This document shows, in pieces, positions 1 through 9,868 of a stretch of 64,000 nucleotides of DNA; position 1 is the first letter of the stretch; each line of letters begins with the position of its first letter. The stretch lies in assembly GCF_900110885.1 (NCBI RefSeq), contig NZ_FOFJ01000001.1, forward strand, positions 62,001 to 126,000, given 5' to 3'. Both the position numbers and the translations under genes were made by a program. Source of the DNA: Azotobacter beijerinckii. Its GTDB lineage: Bacteria > Pseudomonadota > Gammaproteobacteria > Pseudomonadales > Pseudomonadaceae. Under the pieces are notes generated by a model. That model was given only the letters and a program-made list of their open reading frames with translations. It searched no databases and was not told the origin of the DNA.

Positions 1-395
1 ACCAGGGTATTGGCTGCCTGGTTGAACAGCGGCCCGAGAGTTGCCTTGATCAGCGGCCCGGAGTAGTCGAAGGTCAGATCGAGACTGATCTTGCAGGCCT
101 TCTCGCCGAGCGCCTTGAACTCCCAGAGACCGTGCAGATGGGCGAAGGGTCCCTCTTCCAGGTTCATCTCGATGCTCTGCCCCGGCTGCAGGCTGTTGCG
201 GGTGAGAAAGCGCTGACTCAATCCTCCCTTGGCCACTTCCAGCCTGGCACGCATCTGTGTCTCGCTGGTTTCCAGCACGTCGGCGGCGCTGCACCAGGGA
301 AGGAAATCCGGATAGTGCGCCACGTCGTTGACCAGATCATAAAGAGCACGTGCCGGAAAGGGCAGCAGTGCCGAGCGGTGTATGCGAGTCGCCAT
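1..395 (-). CDS. ratA: RatA/YfjG-type START-domain protein (3' end missing)
   Basis: Small SRPBCC/START (Coq10/polyketide-cyclase) protein. The start is the ATG whose complement lies at 393-395, and about 131 codons are visible before the window edge removes the C-terminus; the family is about 145 residues. The protein begins MATRIHRSALLPFPARALYD and continues with LVNDVAHYPDFLPWC, the hallmark N-terminal helix-grip segment. Family members bind ubiquinone-like lipids and aid respiration; E. coli RatA was also reported to block 70S association. It diverges from smpB, the usual arrangement in gammaproteobacteria, which strengthens the call. Which of the two reported roles applies here cannot be read from sequence. 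Confidence 0.9.
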   Translation of the reverse strand, partial: MATRIHRSALLPFPARALYDLVNDVAHYPDFLPWCSAADVLETSETQMRARLEVAKGGLSQRFLTRNSLQPGQSIEMNLEEGPFAHLHGLWEFKALGEKACKISLDLTFDYSGPLIKATLGPLFNQAANTL

Positions 396-600
396 TCAAT
401 GAACTCTCGGTTACTTCGTCAATTCGCCAGCAAACGCGGCAGCACGCCCGGTGCCTGCAAGGCCGCCCGACAGACCGCGAAGGGAATGCCGAAGGCCAGG
501 CAAGGACACCGTCGACGACGGCCATCGCGCCTTGCCTGCCTCTGCGTGCAGGAGCGATCGGGCATTCTCCGAAATTAGCCGCCCCCCCTCAAGCTCGGTG

Positions 601-636
601 TCGCCAGCCCGCGCGCAACTGCCTATAATGCGCGGC
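601..636 (+). promoter_or_regulatory. Predicted sigma-70 promoter of smpB
   Basis: A perfect TATAAT lies at 624-629. A weak -35-like TCGCCA at 601-606 is separated from it by 17 bp. Transcription would be expected to start near 636, only about three bases before the smpB ATG at 639, and no Shine-Dalgarno sequence precedes that ATG. This suggests a leaderless or near-leaderless mRNA. An undetected upstream promoter would change that reading. Confidence 0.55.
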
Positions 637-638
637 CT

Positions 639-1121
639 ATGGCTAAGCAAAAGAAACACCCTCAGGGCAACATCGCGCAAAACAAGAAGGCGCTGCACGA
701 CTACTTCATCGAACAGAAGTTCGAGGCCGGTCTGGCCTTGGCTGGCTGGGAGGTGAAGAGCCTGCGCGCCGGCAAGGCACAACTGGTCGACAGCTACGTA
801 CTGCTGAAGGATGGCGAGGCCTGGCTGATGGGCAGCCACATCACGCCCCTGACGACGGCCAGTACCCATGTGATCGCCGACCCGACCCGCACCCGCAAGC
901 TGCTGCTGCACAAGCGCGAGCTCGGCAAGCTGTTCGGTGCCGTCCAGCAGAAGGGCTACGCCTGCGTCGCCCTGTCGTTGTACTGGAAGAAGCACCTGAT
1001 CAAGTGCGAGGTCGCCCTGGCCAAGGGCAAGAAGGAATACGACAAGCGCGACACCGAGAAGGTCCGCGACTCCGACCGGGAAATCCAGCGCGCCATGCGC
1101 AACAAGGGCAAGGAAGACTAG
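639..1121 (+). CDS. smpB: SsrA-binding protein SmpB
   Basis: 160-residue SmpB, the protein partner of tmRNA in trans-translation. It binds the tRNA-like domain of SsrA and places its C-terminal tail in the empty mRNA channel of stalled ribosomes. The N-terminus [22 protein letters not shown], the core [14 protein letters not shown] and the basic C-terminal tail ([20 protein letters not shown]) are all typical, as is the length. The tmRNA gene it serves is in this window, about 11.4 kb downstream. It diverges from ratA and converges on lldR. There is no Shine-Dalgarno sequence before the ATG, and a TATAAT box lies only 10 bp upstream of it. Confidence 0.98.
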   Translation: MAKQKKHPQGNIAQNKKALHDYFIEQKFEAGLALAGWEVKSLRAGKAQLVDSYVLLKDGEAWLMGSHITPLTTASTHVIADPTRTRKLLLHKRELGKLFGAVQQKGYACVALSLYWKKHLIKCEVALAKGKKEYDKRDTEKVRDSDREIQRAMRNKGKED

Positions 1122-1124
1122 CCC

Positions 1125-1144
1125 CAGGCGGCGCCCGCCGCCTG
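1125..1144. terminator. GC-rich hairpin between convergent smpB and lldR
   Basis: CAGGCGGCG at 1125-1133 is the exact reverse complement of CGCCGCCTG at 1136-1144. The hairpin sits between the convergent 3' ends of smpB and lldR. It has no T-tract, so it is at best a weak or bidirectional 3'-end structure. Confidence 0.4.
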
Positions 1145-1148
1145 CCCC

Positions 1149-1925
1149 TCAGCTCTCGGCCAACCCCTGCCGCCGCCGCGCCCGCGCCTCGCGTCGCGCC
1201 TCCTGCTGCACCTCGGCCAGCACCTCCTGCACATAGAGGATGTGCCGACTGGAAATCGCCCGCGCCTCCTCGGCACGCCCCTCGATGATCGCTTCGTACA
1301 GCTCGCGATGCTGCTGCATCAGCATGTCGCGGGTCTCGCCGCGCTGCGCGTACATGCCGCCGATGTTGGTCACCACATTGCGCCTGAGCAGATCGAACAG
1401 CCCCTTGATGGTGTGCAGCAGCACAGCATTGTGACTGGCCTCGGCGATCGCCAGATGGAAGCACGCATCGGCCAATCCCTCCTCCGCACCGCCACCCGGC
1501 ACCGAGGCAGCGTAGCAGCGCTGCAGACGCTCGAAGGCCTCGCGCAGACGCTCGTGGTCCAGCGGCGTGGCGCGCTGCGCGGCGTAGAAGGCGCAGGCGC
1601 CCTCCAGGGTATGGCGAAACTCCAGCAGATCGCGCTGCGCCTCCCCATTGCTTTCCAGCAACTGCAGCAGCGGATCGCTGAAGGTCGAGCCCAGCGACTC
1701 GACCACATAGGTACCGCCCCCTTGGCGACTGATCAGCAGGCCGCGCGCCGCCAGCTTCTGGATCGCTTCGCGCAGCGAGGGACGCGACACCCCGAACTGC
1801 TCGGCCAGTGCCCGCTCCGGCGGCAGACGCTCGCCGGCCTTGAGCGAGCCCTCGAGGATCATCGCCTCGAGCCGCTCGACGATGTCATCCGACAGACGGC
1901 GCTGTCGAACCGGACCGAATCCCAT
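1149..1925 (-). CDS. lldR: FadR/GntR-family (FCD) lactate regulator LldR
   Basis: 258-residue GntR-family repressor of the FCD subgroup. The N-terminal winged helix carries PPERALAEQFGVSRPSLREA (about residues 30-50). The all-helical C-terminal half binds the effector, expected to be lactate. The gene is divergent from lldP, and a perfect operator-like palindrome lies in the shared region, so repression of the lactate operon relieved by lactate is the natural inference. The ATG at 1923-1925 is preferred because GGGGAG lies just upstream and homology-like sequence begins there. The frame stays open upstream through a (Glu-Glu-Ala)5 tract to a TTG at 2025-2027, so a longer isoform cannot be excluded. 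A GlcC or PdhR-like role is less likely given the neighbours. Confidence 0.9.
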   Translation of the reverse strand: MGFGPVRQRRLSDDIVERLEAMILEGSLKAGERLPPERALAEQFGVSRPSLREAIQKLAARGLLISRQGGGTYVVESLGSTFSDPLLQLLESNGEAQRDLLEFRHTLEGACAFYAAQRATPLDHERLREAFERLQRCYAASVPGGGAEEGLADACFHLAIAEASHNAVLLHTIKGLFDLLRRNVVTNIGGMYAQRGETRDMLMQQHRELYEAIIEGRAEEARAISSRHILYVQEVLAEVQQEARREARARRRQGLAES

Positions 1926-1980
1926 TGCTCTCCCCACTTGTTTGATCGGCCCACAGCCCAACTGCTGCAGCCCGTCCGCC

Positions 1981-2025
1981 TCTTCCGCCTCTTCCGCCTC
2001 TTCCGCCTCTTCCGCCTCTTCCGCC
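1981..2025. repeat. Five tandem 9-bp units upstream of lldR
   Basis: Five perfect head-to-tail copies of TCTTCCGCC run from 1981 to 2025, preceded by a degenerate sixth unit. On the minus strand they read (Glu-Glu-Ala) codons in frame with lldR, about 55 bp upstream of its chosen ATG. Copy number could vary by slippage and would alter the leader of lldR, or its N-terminus if the upstream TTG is used. Confidence 0.9.
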
Positions 2026-2131
2026 AAGCCTAACCAGCTAGCCTGATGCCAGCAATCCCAAGGCTCGGCGCCAGCTCACGACGAAAGTCGCCATAAGACA
2101 AATTGACACAGCGCCCACTCAAAAACTAATC

Positions 2132-2166
2132 TTGTCCGGCGGTAGTGTAAATTGGTATTACCAATT
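2132..2166 (+). promoter_or_regulatory. lldP promoter with overlapping LldR operator
   Basis: The 17-bp sequence AATTGGTATTACCAATT at 2150-2166 is a perfect palindrome around one central base. It contains the TGGT-N3-ACCA core expected of FadR/LldR-type operators. A candidate promoter (TTGTCC at 2132-2137, TATTAC at 2156-2161, 18-bp spacing) places the operator over the -10 element, so bound repressor would exclude RNA polymerase from the lldP operon. The promoter assignment is weaker than the operator. Confidence 0.75.
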
Positions 2167-2228
2167 TAGTCAAGCCGCAACGACCCGAATCGTCCATCCC
2201 ATCCAAAAACAATCAAGGGGGAAACCCT

Positions 2229-3914
2229 ATGCAAGCCTGGCAACAGCTCTACACGCCACTTGGCAGCCTCGGCCTGTCCGCGCTGGCCGCCCTCGTCCCG
2301 ATCCTGTTCTTCTTCTTCGCCCTGGCCGTGTTCCGCCTCAAGGGGCACATGGCAGGCAGCATCACCCTGGCACTTTCCATCCTGGTCGCCATCTTCGCCT
2401 ACGGCATGCCGGCCGACATGGCCCTGGCCGCCGCCGGCTACGGCTTCCTCTACGGCCTCTGGCCGATCACCTGGATCATCGTCGCCGCGGTGTTCCTCTA
2501 CAAACTGACGGTCAAGAGCGGCCAGTTCGAGGTGATCCGCAGCTCGGTCCTGTCGGTCACCGACGACCAGCGCCTGCAGGTGCTGCTGATCGGCTTTTCC
2601 TTCGGCGCCTTCCTCGAGGGTGCCGCCGGCTTCGGCGCCCCGGTGGCGATCACCGCCGCCCTACTGGTCGGCCTCGGCCTCAACCCGCTGTATGCCGCCG
2701 GCCTGTGCCTGATCGCCAACACCGCACCGGTAGCCTTCGGCGCTCTGGGCATCCCGATCACCGTCGCCGGCCAGGTTACTGGCATCGACCCGTTCAAGAT
2801 CGGCGCCATGACCGGTCGCCAGCTGCCGATCCTGTCGATCCTCGTGCCGTTCTGGCTGGTGGTGATGATGGACGGCTGGCGCGGCCTCAAGGAAACCTGG
2901 CCGGCCGCGCTGGTCGCCGGCGCCAGCTTCGCCGTGACCCAGTACTTCACCTCCAACTTCATCGGTCCGGAGCTGCCGGACATCACCTCGGCGCTGGTCA
3001 GCCTGGTGTCGCTGACCCTGTTCCTCAAGGTCTGGCAGCCCAAGCGCGCGGAAAGCCAGGAAGTGGTGGGCATCTCCGGCGGCGCCGCCGTGCTGGGCGG
3101 CTTCGGCGGTGTGCGCAGCACCACCCCGTCGCCCTACAGCGCCGGGCAGATCGTCAAGGCCTGGTCGCCGTTCCTGATCCTCACCGCACTGGTGACCGTC
3201 TGGACCCTCAAGCCGTTCAAGGCGCTGTTCGCCGCGGACGGTGCGCTGCACGACCTGGTGTTCTACTTCGCCATCCCGCATCTCGACCAGCTGGTGATGA
3301 AGACCGCGCCGATCGTCGCCAAGGACACCCTCATCCCGGCGGTGTTCAAGCTCGATCCGGTATCCGCCACCGGCACCGCGATCTTCCTCTCCGCGCTGCT
3401 GTCGATGCTGGTCCTCAAGGTCAACCTCAAAGATGGTCTGACCAGTTTCAAGGGAACCCTGGTCGAACTGCGCTGGCCGATCCTGTCGATCGGCATGGTG
3501 CTGGCCTTCGCCTTCGTCACCAACTTCTCCGGCATGTCCAGCACCCTCGCCCTGGTGCTGGCCGGCACCGGCGTGGCCTTCCCGTTCTTCTCGCCGCTGC
3601 TCGGCTGGCTCGGCGTATTCCTGACCGGCTCGGATACCTCGTCCAACGCCCTGTTCGGCTCGCTGCAAGCCACCACCGCGCACCAGATCGGCGTCAACGA
3701 CACCCTGCTGGTAGCGGCCAACACCAGCGGCGGCGTGACCGGCAAGATGATTTCGCCGCAATCGATCGCCGTGGCCTGCGCCGCCACCGGTCTGGTCGGC
3801 AAGGAGTCGGACCTGTTCCGCTTCACCCTCAAGCACAGCCTGATCTTCGCCGTCTTCGTCGGCCTGATCACCCTGGCCCAGGCCTACGTGTTCACCGGCA
3901 TGCTGGTGCACTGA
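2229..3914 (+). CDS. lldP: L-lactate permease LldP
   Basis: 561-residue inner-membrane lactate permease of the LctP family, importing lactate (and usually glycolate) with protons. The N-terminus [20 protein letters not shown] is followed by many hydrophobic segments. Signature stretches include [21 protein letters not shown] and [18 protein letters not shown] near the C-terminus. The ATG has a strong AGGGGG Shine-Dalgarno about eight bases upstream. It is the first gene of the lldP-lldE-lldF-lldG-dld run and supplies the substrate for the dehydrogenases. A 161-bp gap with two strong hairpins separates it from lldE, so permease and dehydrogenase expression may be uncoupled. Confidence 0.97.
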   Translation: MQAWQQLYTPLGSLGLSALAALVPILFFFFALAVFRLKGHMAGSITLALSILVAIFAYGMPADMALAAAGYGFLYGLWPITWIIVAAVFLYKLTVKSGQFEVIRSSVLSVTDDQRLQVLLIGFSFGAFLEGAAGFGAPVAITAALLVGLGLNPLYAAGLCLIANTAPVAFGALGIPITVAGQVTGIDPFKIGAMTGRQLPILSILVPFWLVVMMDGWRGLKETWPAALVAGASFAVTQYFTSNFIGPELPDITSALVSLVSLTLFLKVWQPKRAESQEVVGISGGAAVLGGFGGVRSTTPSPYSAGQIVKAWSPFLILTALVTVWTLKPFKALFAADGALHDLVFYFAIPHLDQLVMKTAPIVAKDTLIPAVFKLDPVSATGTAIFLSALLSMLVLKVNLKDGLTSFKGTLVELRWPILSIGMVLAFAFVTNFSGMSSTLALVLAGTGVAFPFFSPLLGWLGVFLTGSDTSSNALFGSLQATTAHQIGVNDTLLVAANTSGGVTGKMISPQSIAVACAATGLVGKESDLFRFTLKHSLIFAVFVGLITLAQAYVFTGMLVH

Positions 3915-3919
3915 GAGAT

Positions 3920-3987
3920 GGCCGGCAAAACCCTTCTGGCGACGTGGTGCGGGCTTGCCAGAATCGTCTCGCAGGGTTTTGTCGGCC
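3920..3987 (+). repeat. Long two-tier inverted repeat after lldP
   Basis: The outer arms are GGCCGGCAAAACCCT (3920-3934) and AGGGTTTTGTCGGCC (3973-3987), with one mismatch. The inner arms TTCTGGC (3934-3940) and GCCAGAA (3956-3962) are exact. It begins six bases after the lldP stop codon. It has no proper T-tract beyond its base, so an RNA-stabilising or processing element is as likely as a terminator. Confidence 0.7.
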
Positions 3988-4012
3988 GCTTCCAGCCTGC
4001 TTGTTAATAGCG

Positions 4013-4041
4013 GGCAGCGCCGGGGCTTTCCCGGCGCTGCC
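4013..4041 (+). promoter_or_regulatory. Perfect 12-bp stem-loop before lldE
   Basis: GGCAGCGCCGGG (4013-4024) pairs exactly with CCCGGCGCTGCC (4030-4041) across a 5-nt loop. The hairpin ends 34 bases before the lldE ATG. There is no U-tract. It could protect or delimit a processed lldEFG-dld transcript, or attenuate read-through from lldP. Confidence 0.65.
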
Positions 4042-4075
4042 ATTGGATAACCGGGCCCACCCGGAGGCATGCCTG

Positions 4076-4900
4076 ATGAGCGAACCCTTCTACAACGCCG
4101 CGCCCAACGCCACCCGCGTGGCGCCGCCCCTGCCCGAAGCGCGCCAGTACCCGGCGCACAAGCCGGGCCACGCCTACCTGTTCGGCACCTGCGTGCTCGA
4201 CCTGTTCTTCCCCGAGGCCGGCCTCGACGCTATCCGCCTGCTCGAGCGCGAAGGCATCCAGGTGCACTTCCCGCAGGAGCAGAGCTGCTGCGGCCAGCCG
4301 GCCTACACCTCGGGCTACACCGACGAAGCGCGTGAGGTCGCCCGCGCCCAGCTGGCGCTGTTCGCCGAGGACTGGCCGCTGGTGGTGCCGTCCGGCTCCT
4401 GCGCCGGGATGATCCGCCACCACTACATCGAGCTGTTCAAGGACGAGCCGGCCACCCTACGCCAGGTGCAGGCGCTGGCCGCGCGGACCTTCGAACTGGC
4501 CGAGTTCCTCCTCCACGTCTGCAAGGTCGAGTTCAAGGACCGGGGCACGCCGCAGAAGGTCGCCCTGCACACCTCCTGCTCGGCACGCCGCGAGATGAAC
4601 ACCCACCTGCACGGCCGCGCCCTGCTCGCCCAGCTGGAACGGGTCGAGCGCGTCGAGCACGACCACGAGAGCGAGTGCTGCGGCTTCGGCGGCACCTTCA
4701 GCGTGCGCATGCCGGACATCTCCGGCGCCATGGTCGCCGACAAGACCCGCGCCCTGCAGGAATCCGGCGCCGCCCAGATGGTCAGCGCCGACTGCGGCTG
4801 CCTGCTCAACATCAACGGCGCGCTGGAGAAGCAGCACGCGCCGCTGCGCGGCCAGCACCTGGCCAGCTTCCTCTGGAAACGCACCGGGGGTGCCGAATGA
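4076..4900 (+). CDS. lldE: L-lactate dehydrogenase complex subunit LldE (Fe-S/CCG domain)
   Basis: 274-residue CCG-domain protein (also called LldA or LutA). Two cysteine-rich modules are visible: SCCGQPAYTSGY near residue 67 and ECCGFGGTFSVRMP near residue 200. They fit the CX(n)CCGX(n)CXXC Fe-S or heterodisulfide-reductase-like fold. With LldF and LldG it forms the membrane-linked L-lactate oxidising complex that replaces the FMN enzyme LldD in some Pseudomonas. The ATG at 4076 has GGAGG eight bases upstream. An overlapping ATG at 4069 leads into a wrong frame. The stop codon overlaps the lldF start (ATGA), indicating translational coupling. Confidence 0.94.
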   Translation: MSEPFYNAAPNATRVAPPLPEARQYPAHKPGHAYLFGTCVLDLFFPEAGLDAIRLLEREGIQVHFPQEQSCCGQPAYTSGYTDEAREVARAQLALFAEDWPLVVPSGSCAGMIRHHYIELFKDEPATLRQVQALAARTFELAEFLLHVCKVEFKDRGTPQKVALHTSCSARREMNTHLHGRALLAQLERVERVEHDHESECCGFGGTFSVRMPDISGAMVADKTRALQESGAAQMVSADCGCLLNINGALEKQHAPLRGQHLASFLWKRTGGAE

Positions 4901-6345
4901 ACGGCCAGGCCCGCATCCCGGCGGTGGAGATTTCCAGCCGCGACCTCAAGCGCAACGCCCACAACGCCCTCGGCGACGCCCAACTGCGCGGCAACATGCG
5001 CAAGGCCATGGACTCGCTGATGGCCAAGCGCCTGGCCTCGATGCCGGACGAGTACGAACGCGAGCACCTGCGCGAGATGGGCAACCACGTGCGCGCCCGC
5101 GCCCTGTCCAAGCTGCCCGAGCTGCTCGAACGGCTGGAAGCCAACCTGACCCGCAACGGCGTGAAGGTGCACTGGGCGGAAACGGTGGACGAGGCCAACG
5201 CCATCGTCCTGCAGATCGCCGAGGCCCACCGGGCCAAACAGGTGATCAAGGGCAAGTCGATGGTCAGCGAGGAAATGGAGATGAACCATTTCCTCGAAGG
5301 CCACGGCATCGAGGCCCTGGAATCGGACATGGGCGAGTACATCATCCAGCTCGACCACGAGAAGCCCACCCACATCATCATGCCGGCGATCCACAAGAAC
5401 GCCCGCCAGGTCGCCCACCTGTTCCACGACACACTCGGCGTGGACTACACCGAGGACGTCGATGCGCTGATCCAGACCGGCCGGCGCGTGCTGCGCCGGA
5501 AGTTCTTCGAGGCCGACATCGGCGTCTCCGGGGTCAACTTCGCGGTGGCCGAAACCGGCACCCTGCTCTTGGTGGAGAACGAGGGTAACGGCCGCATGTC
5601 GACCGGCGTGCCGCCGGTGCACATCGCGGTGACCGGCATCGAGAAGGTGGTCGAGAACCTGCGCGACGTGGTGCCGCTGTTGTCGCTGCTGACCCGCTCG
5701 GCGCTCGGCCAGGGCATCACCACCTACGTCAACCTGATCTCCGGCCCGCGCAAGGCCGACGAGCGGGACGGCCCGCAGGAAGTCCATCTGGTGCTGCTCG
5801 ACAACGGCCGCAGCCAGGCCTTCGCCGACGGCGAGCTGCGCCAGACCCTCAACTGCATCCGCTGCGGCGCCTGCATGAACCACTGCCCGGTGTACACCCG
5901 GATCGGCGGCCAGGCCTATGGCACCGTGTATCCCGGGCCGATCGGCAAGATCATCTCGCCGCACCTGATGGGCCTGGAGAACACCCCGGACCACCCGTCC
6001 GCCTCCTCGCTGTGCGGCGCCTGCGGCGAGGTCTGCCCGGTGAAGATCCCGATCCCCTCCCTGCTGCGCCGCCTGCGCGAGGAGAACATCAAGAAGCCGG
6101 ATGCACCCAACCCGGTGATGCGCGGCCAGGGCAGCAAGTACTCGCCGCGCGAACGCCTGCTGTGGAAGGGCTGGCGCCTGCTCAACACCTCGCCGTGGCT
6201 GTACCGCGCCTTCGGCTTCTTCGCCACCCGCCTGCGCGGCCTGACGCCGGGCAACCTCGGCCCCTGGACGCAGAACCACAGCGCACCGAAACCGGCCGCC
6301 CGCTCGCTGCACGAGCTGGCCCGCGAGCACCTGGAGGGCAAATGA
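4897..6345 (+). CDS. lldF: L-lactate dehydrogenase complex Fe-S subunit LldF
   Basis: 482-residue LutB/LldF-type protein with an N-terminal LUD domain followed by two 4Fe-4S motifs: CIRCGACMNHCPVY (around residues 320-333) and CGACGEVCPVKI (around 373-384). It passes electrons from lactate oxidation through the LldE/LldF/LldG complex toward the quinone pool. The length agrees with the family. Its ATG overlaps the lldE stop by four bases, and its own stop overlaps the start of lldG, so all three subunits are probably made in stoichiometric coupling. LldD-type FMN residues are absent, as expected for this non-homologous enzyme. Confidence 0.95.
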   Translation: MNGQARIPAVEISSRDLKRNAHNALGDAQLRGNMRKAMDSLMAKRLASMPDEYEREHLREMGNHVRARALSKLPELLERLEANLTRNGVKVHWAETVDEANAIVLQIAEAHRAKQVIKGKSMVSEEMEMNHFLEGHGIEALESDMGEYIIQLDHEKPTHIIMPAIHKNARQVAHLFHDTLGVDYTEDVDALIQTGRRVLRRKFFEADIGVSGVNFAVAETGTLLLVENEGNGRMSTGVPPVHIAVTGIEKVVENLRDVVPLLSLLTRSALGQGITTYVNLISGPRKADERDGPQEVHLVLLDNGRSQAFADGELRQTLNCIRCGACMNHCPVYTRIGGQAYGTVYPGPIGKIISPHLMGLENTPDHPSASSLCGACGEVCPVKIPIPSLLRRLREENIKKPDAPNPVMRGQGSKYSPRERLLWKGWRLLNTSPWLYRAFGFFATRLRGLTPGNLGPWTQNHSAPKPAARSLHELAREHLEGK

Positions 6346-7012
6346 TGTCGGCCAAAGCCAATATCCTCGCCAAGCTGAGAAAGAGCCTCGAAGGCACCGC
6401 GCCGGTGGCCGACGACTACGACGTGGAGCTGGTGACCCGGCCCTGGAGCTACCCGACCGAGGAGCGTATCCCGCGCCTGCGCCAGCTGATGGAAGCGGTG
6501 CACACCGAAACCCACCTGACCACCACGGCCGAGTGGCCGGCGCTGCTGGAAAAGCTGCTCGCCGACAAGCAACTGCCCAGCCTGCTGATCGCTCCGGCCA
6601 CCGCCCACGGCGCGCAGCTCGCCGCGCACTTCGCCGGGCGCGAAGGTCTGCCGCGGCTCAAGGCCTACGACCGGCCGATCGAGGAGTGGAAGGCCGAGCT
6701 GTTCGACGACACCCCGGCCAGCCTGACCGGCACCCTCGGCGCCATCGCCGCTACCGGCAGCCTGATCCTCTGGCCGACCCGCGAGGAGCCGCGACTGATG
6801 AGCCTGGTGCCACCGGTGCACTTCGCCCTGCTCAAGGCCAGCGAGGTCTACGACAACTTCTTCGAGGTGCAGCAGAAGCAGCAGTGGGCCGCCGGCATGC
6901 CGACCAACGCCCTGCTGGTGTCCGGCCCCTCGAAGACCGCCGACATCGAGCAGGTGCTCGCCTACGGCGCCCACGGTCCCAAGGACCTGATCGTGTTGAT
7001 CCTGGAGGACGC

Positions 7013-7016
<4 letters not shown>
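6345..7016 (+). CDS. lldG: L-lactate dehydrogenase complex subunit LldG (LUD domain)
   Basis: 223-residue LutC/LldG-type LUD-domain protein. Typical stretches are TGTLGAIAATGSLILWP and EEPRLMSLVPPVHFALL in the C-terminal half. It is the third subunit of the L-lactate oxidising complex; its biochemical role is poorly defined in the family. Two adjacent ATGs occur (6342 and 6345). The second is chosen because GGAGG is then about seven bases away, but the first overlaps the lldF stop codon as ATGA and is also possible. The stop overlaps the dld start. Confidence 0.93.
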
Positions 7017-9829
<2,813 letters not shown>

Positions 9830-9836
9830 ACCCGCC

Positions 9837-9852
9837 GGGGCAGGGACGCCCC
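9837..9852 (+). terminator. Weak hairpin after dld
   Basis: GGGGC (9837-9841) and GCCCC (9848-9852) form a short stem just after the dld stop, between two convergent genes. No T-run follows, so this is only a possible 3'-end structure. Confidence 0.3.
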
Positions 9853-9868
9853 AGCGCCCGGCCGGACC

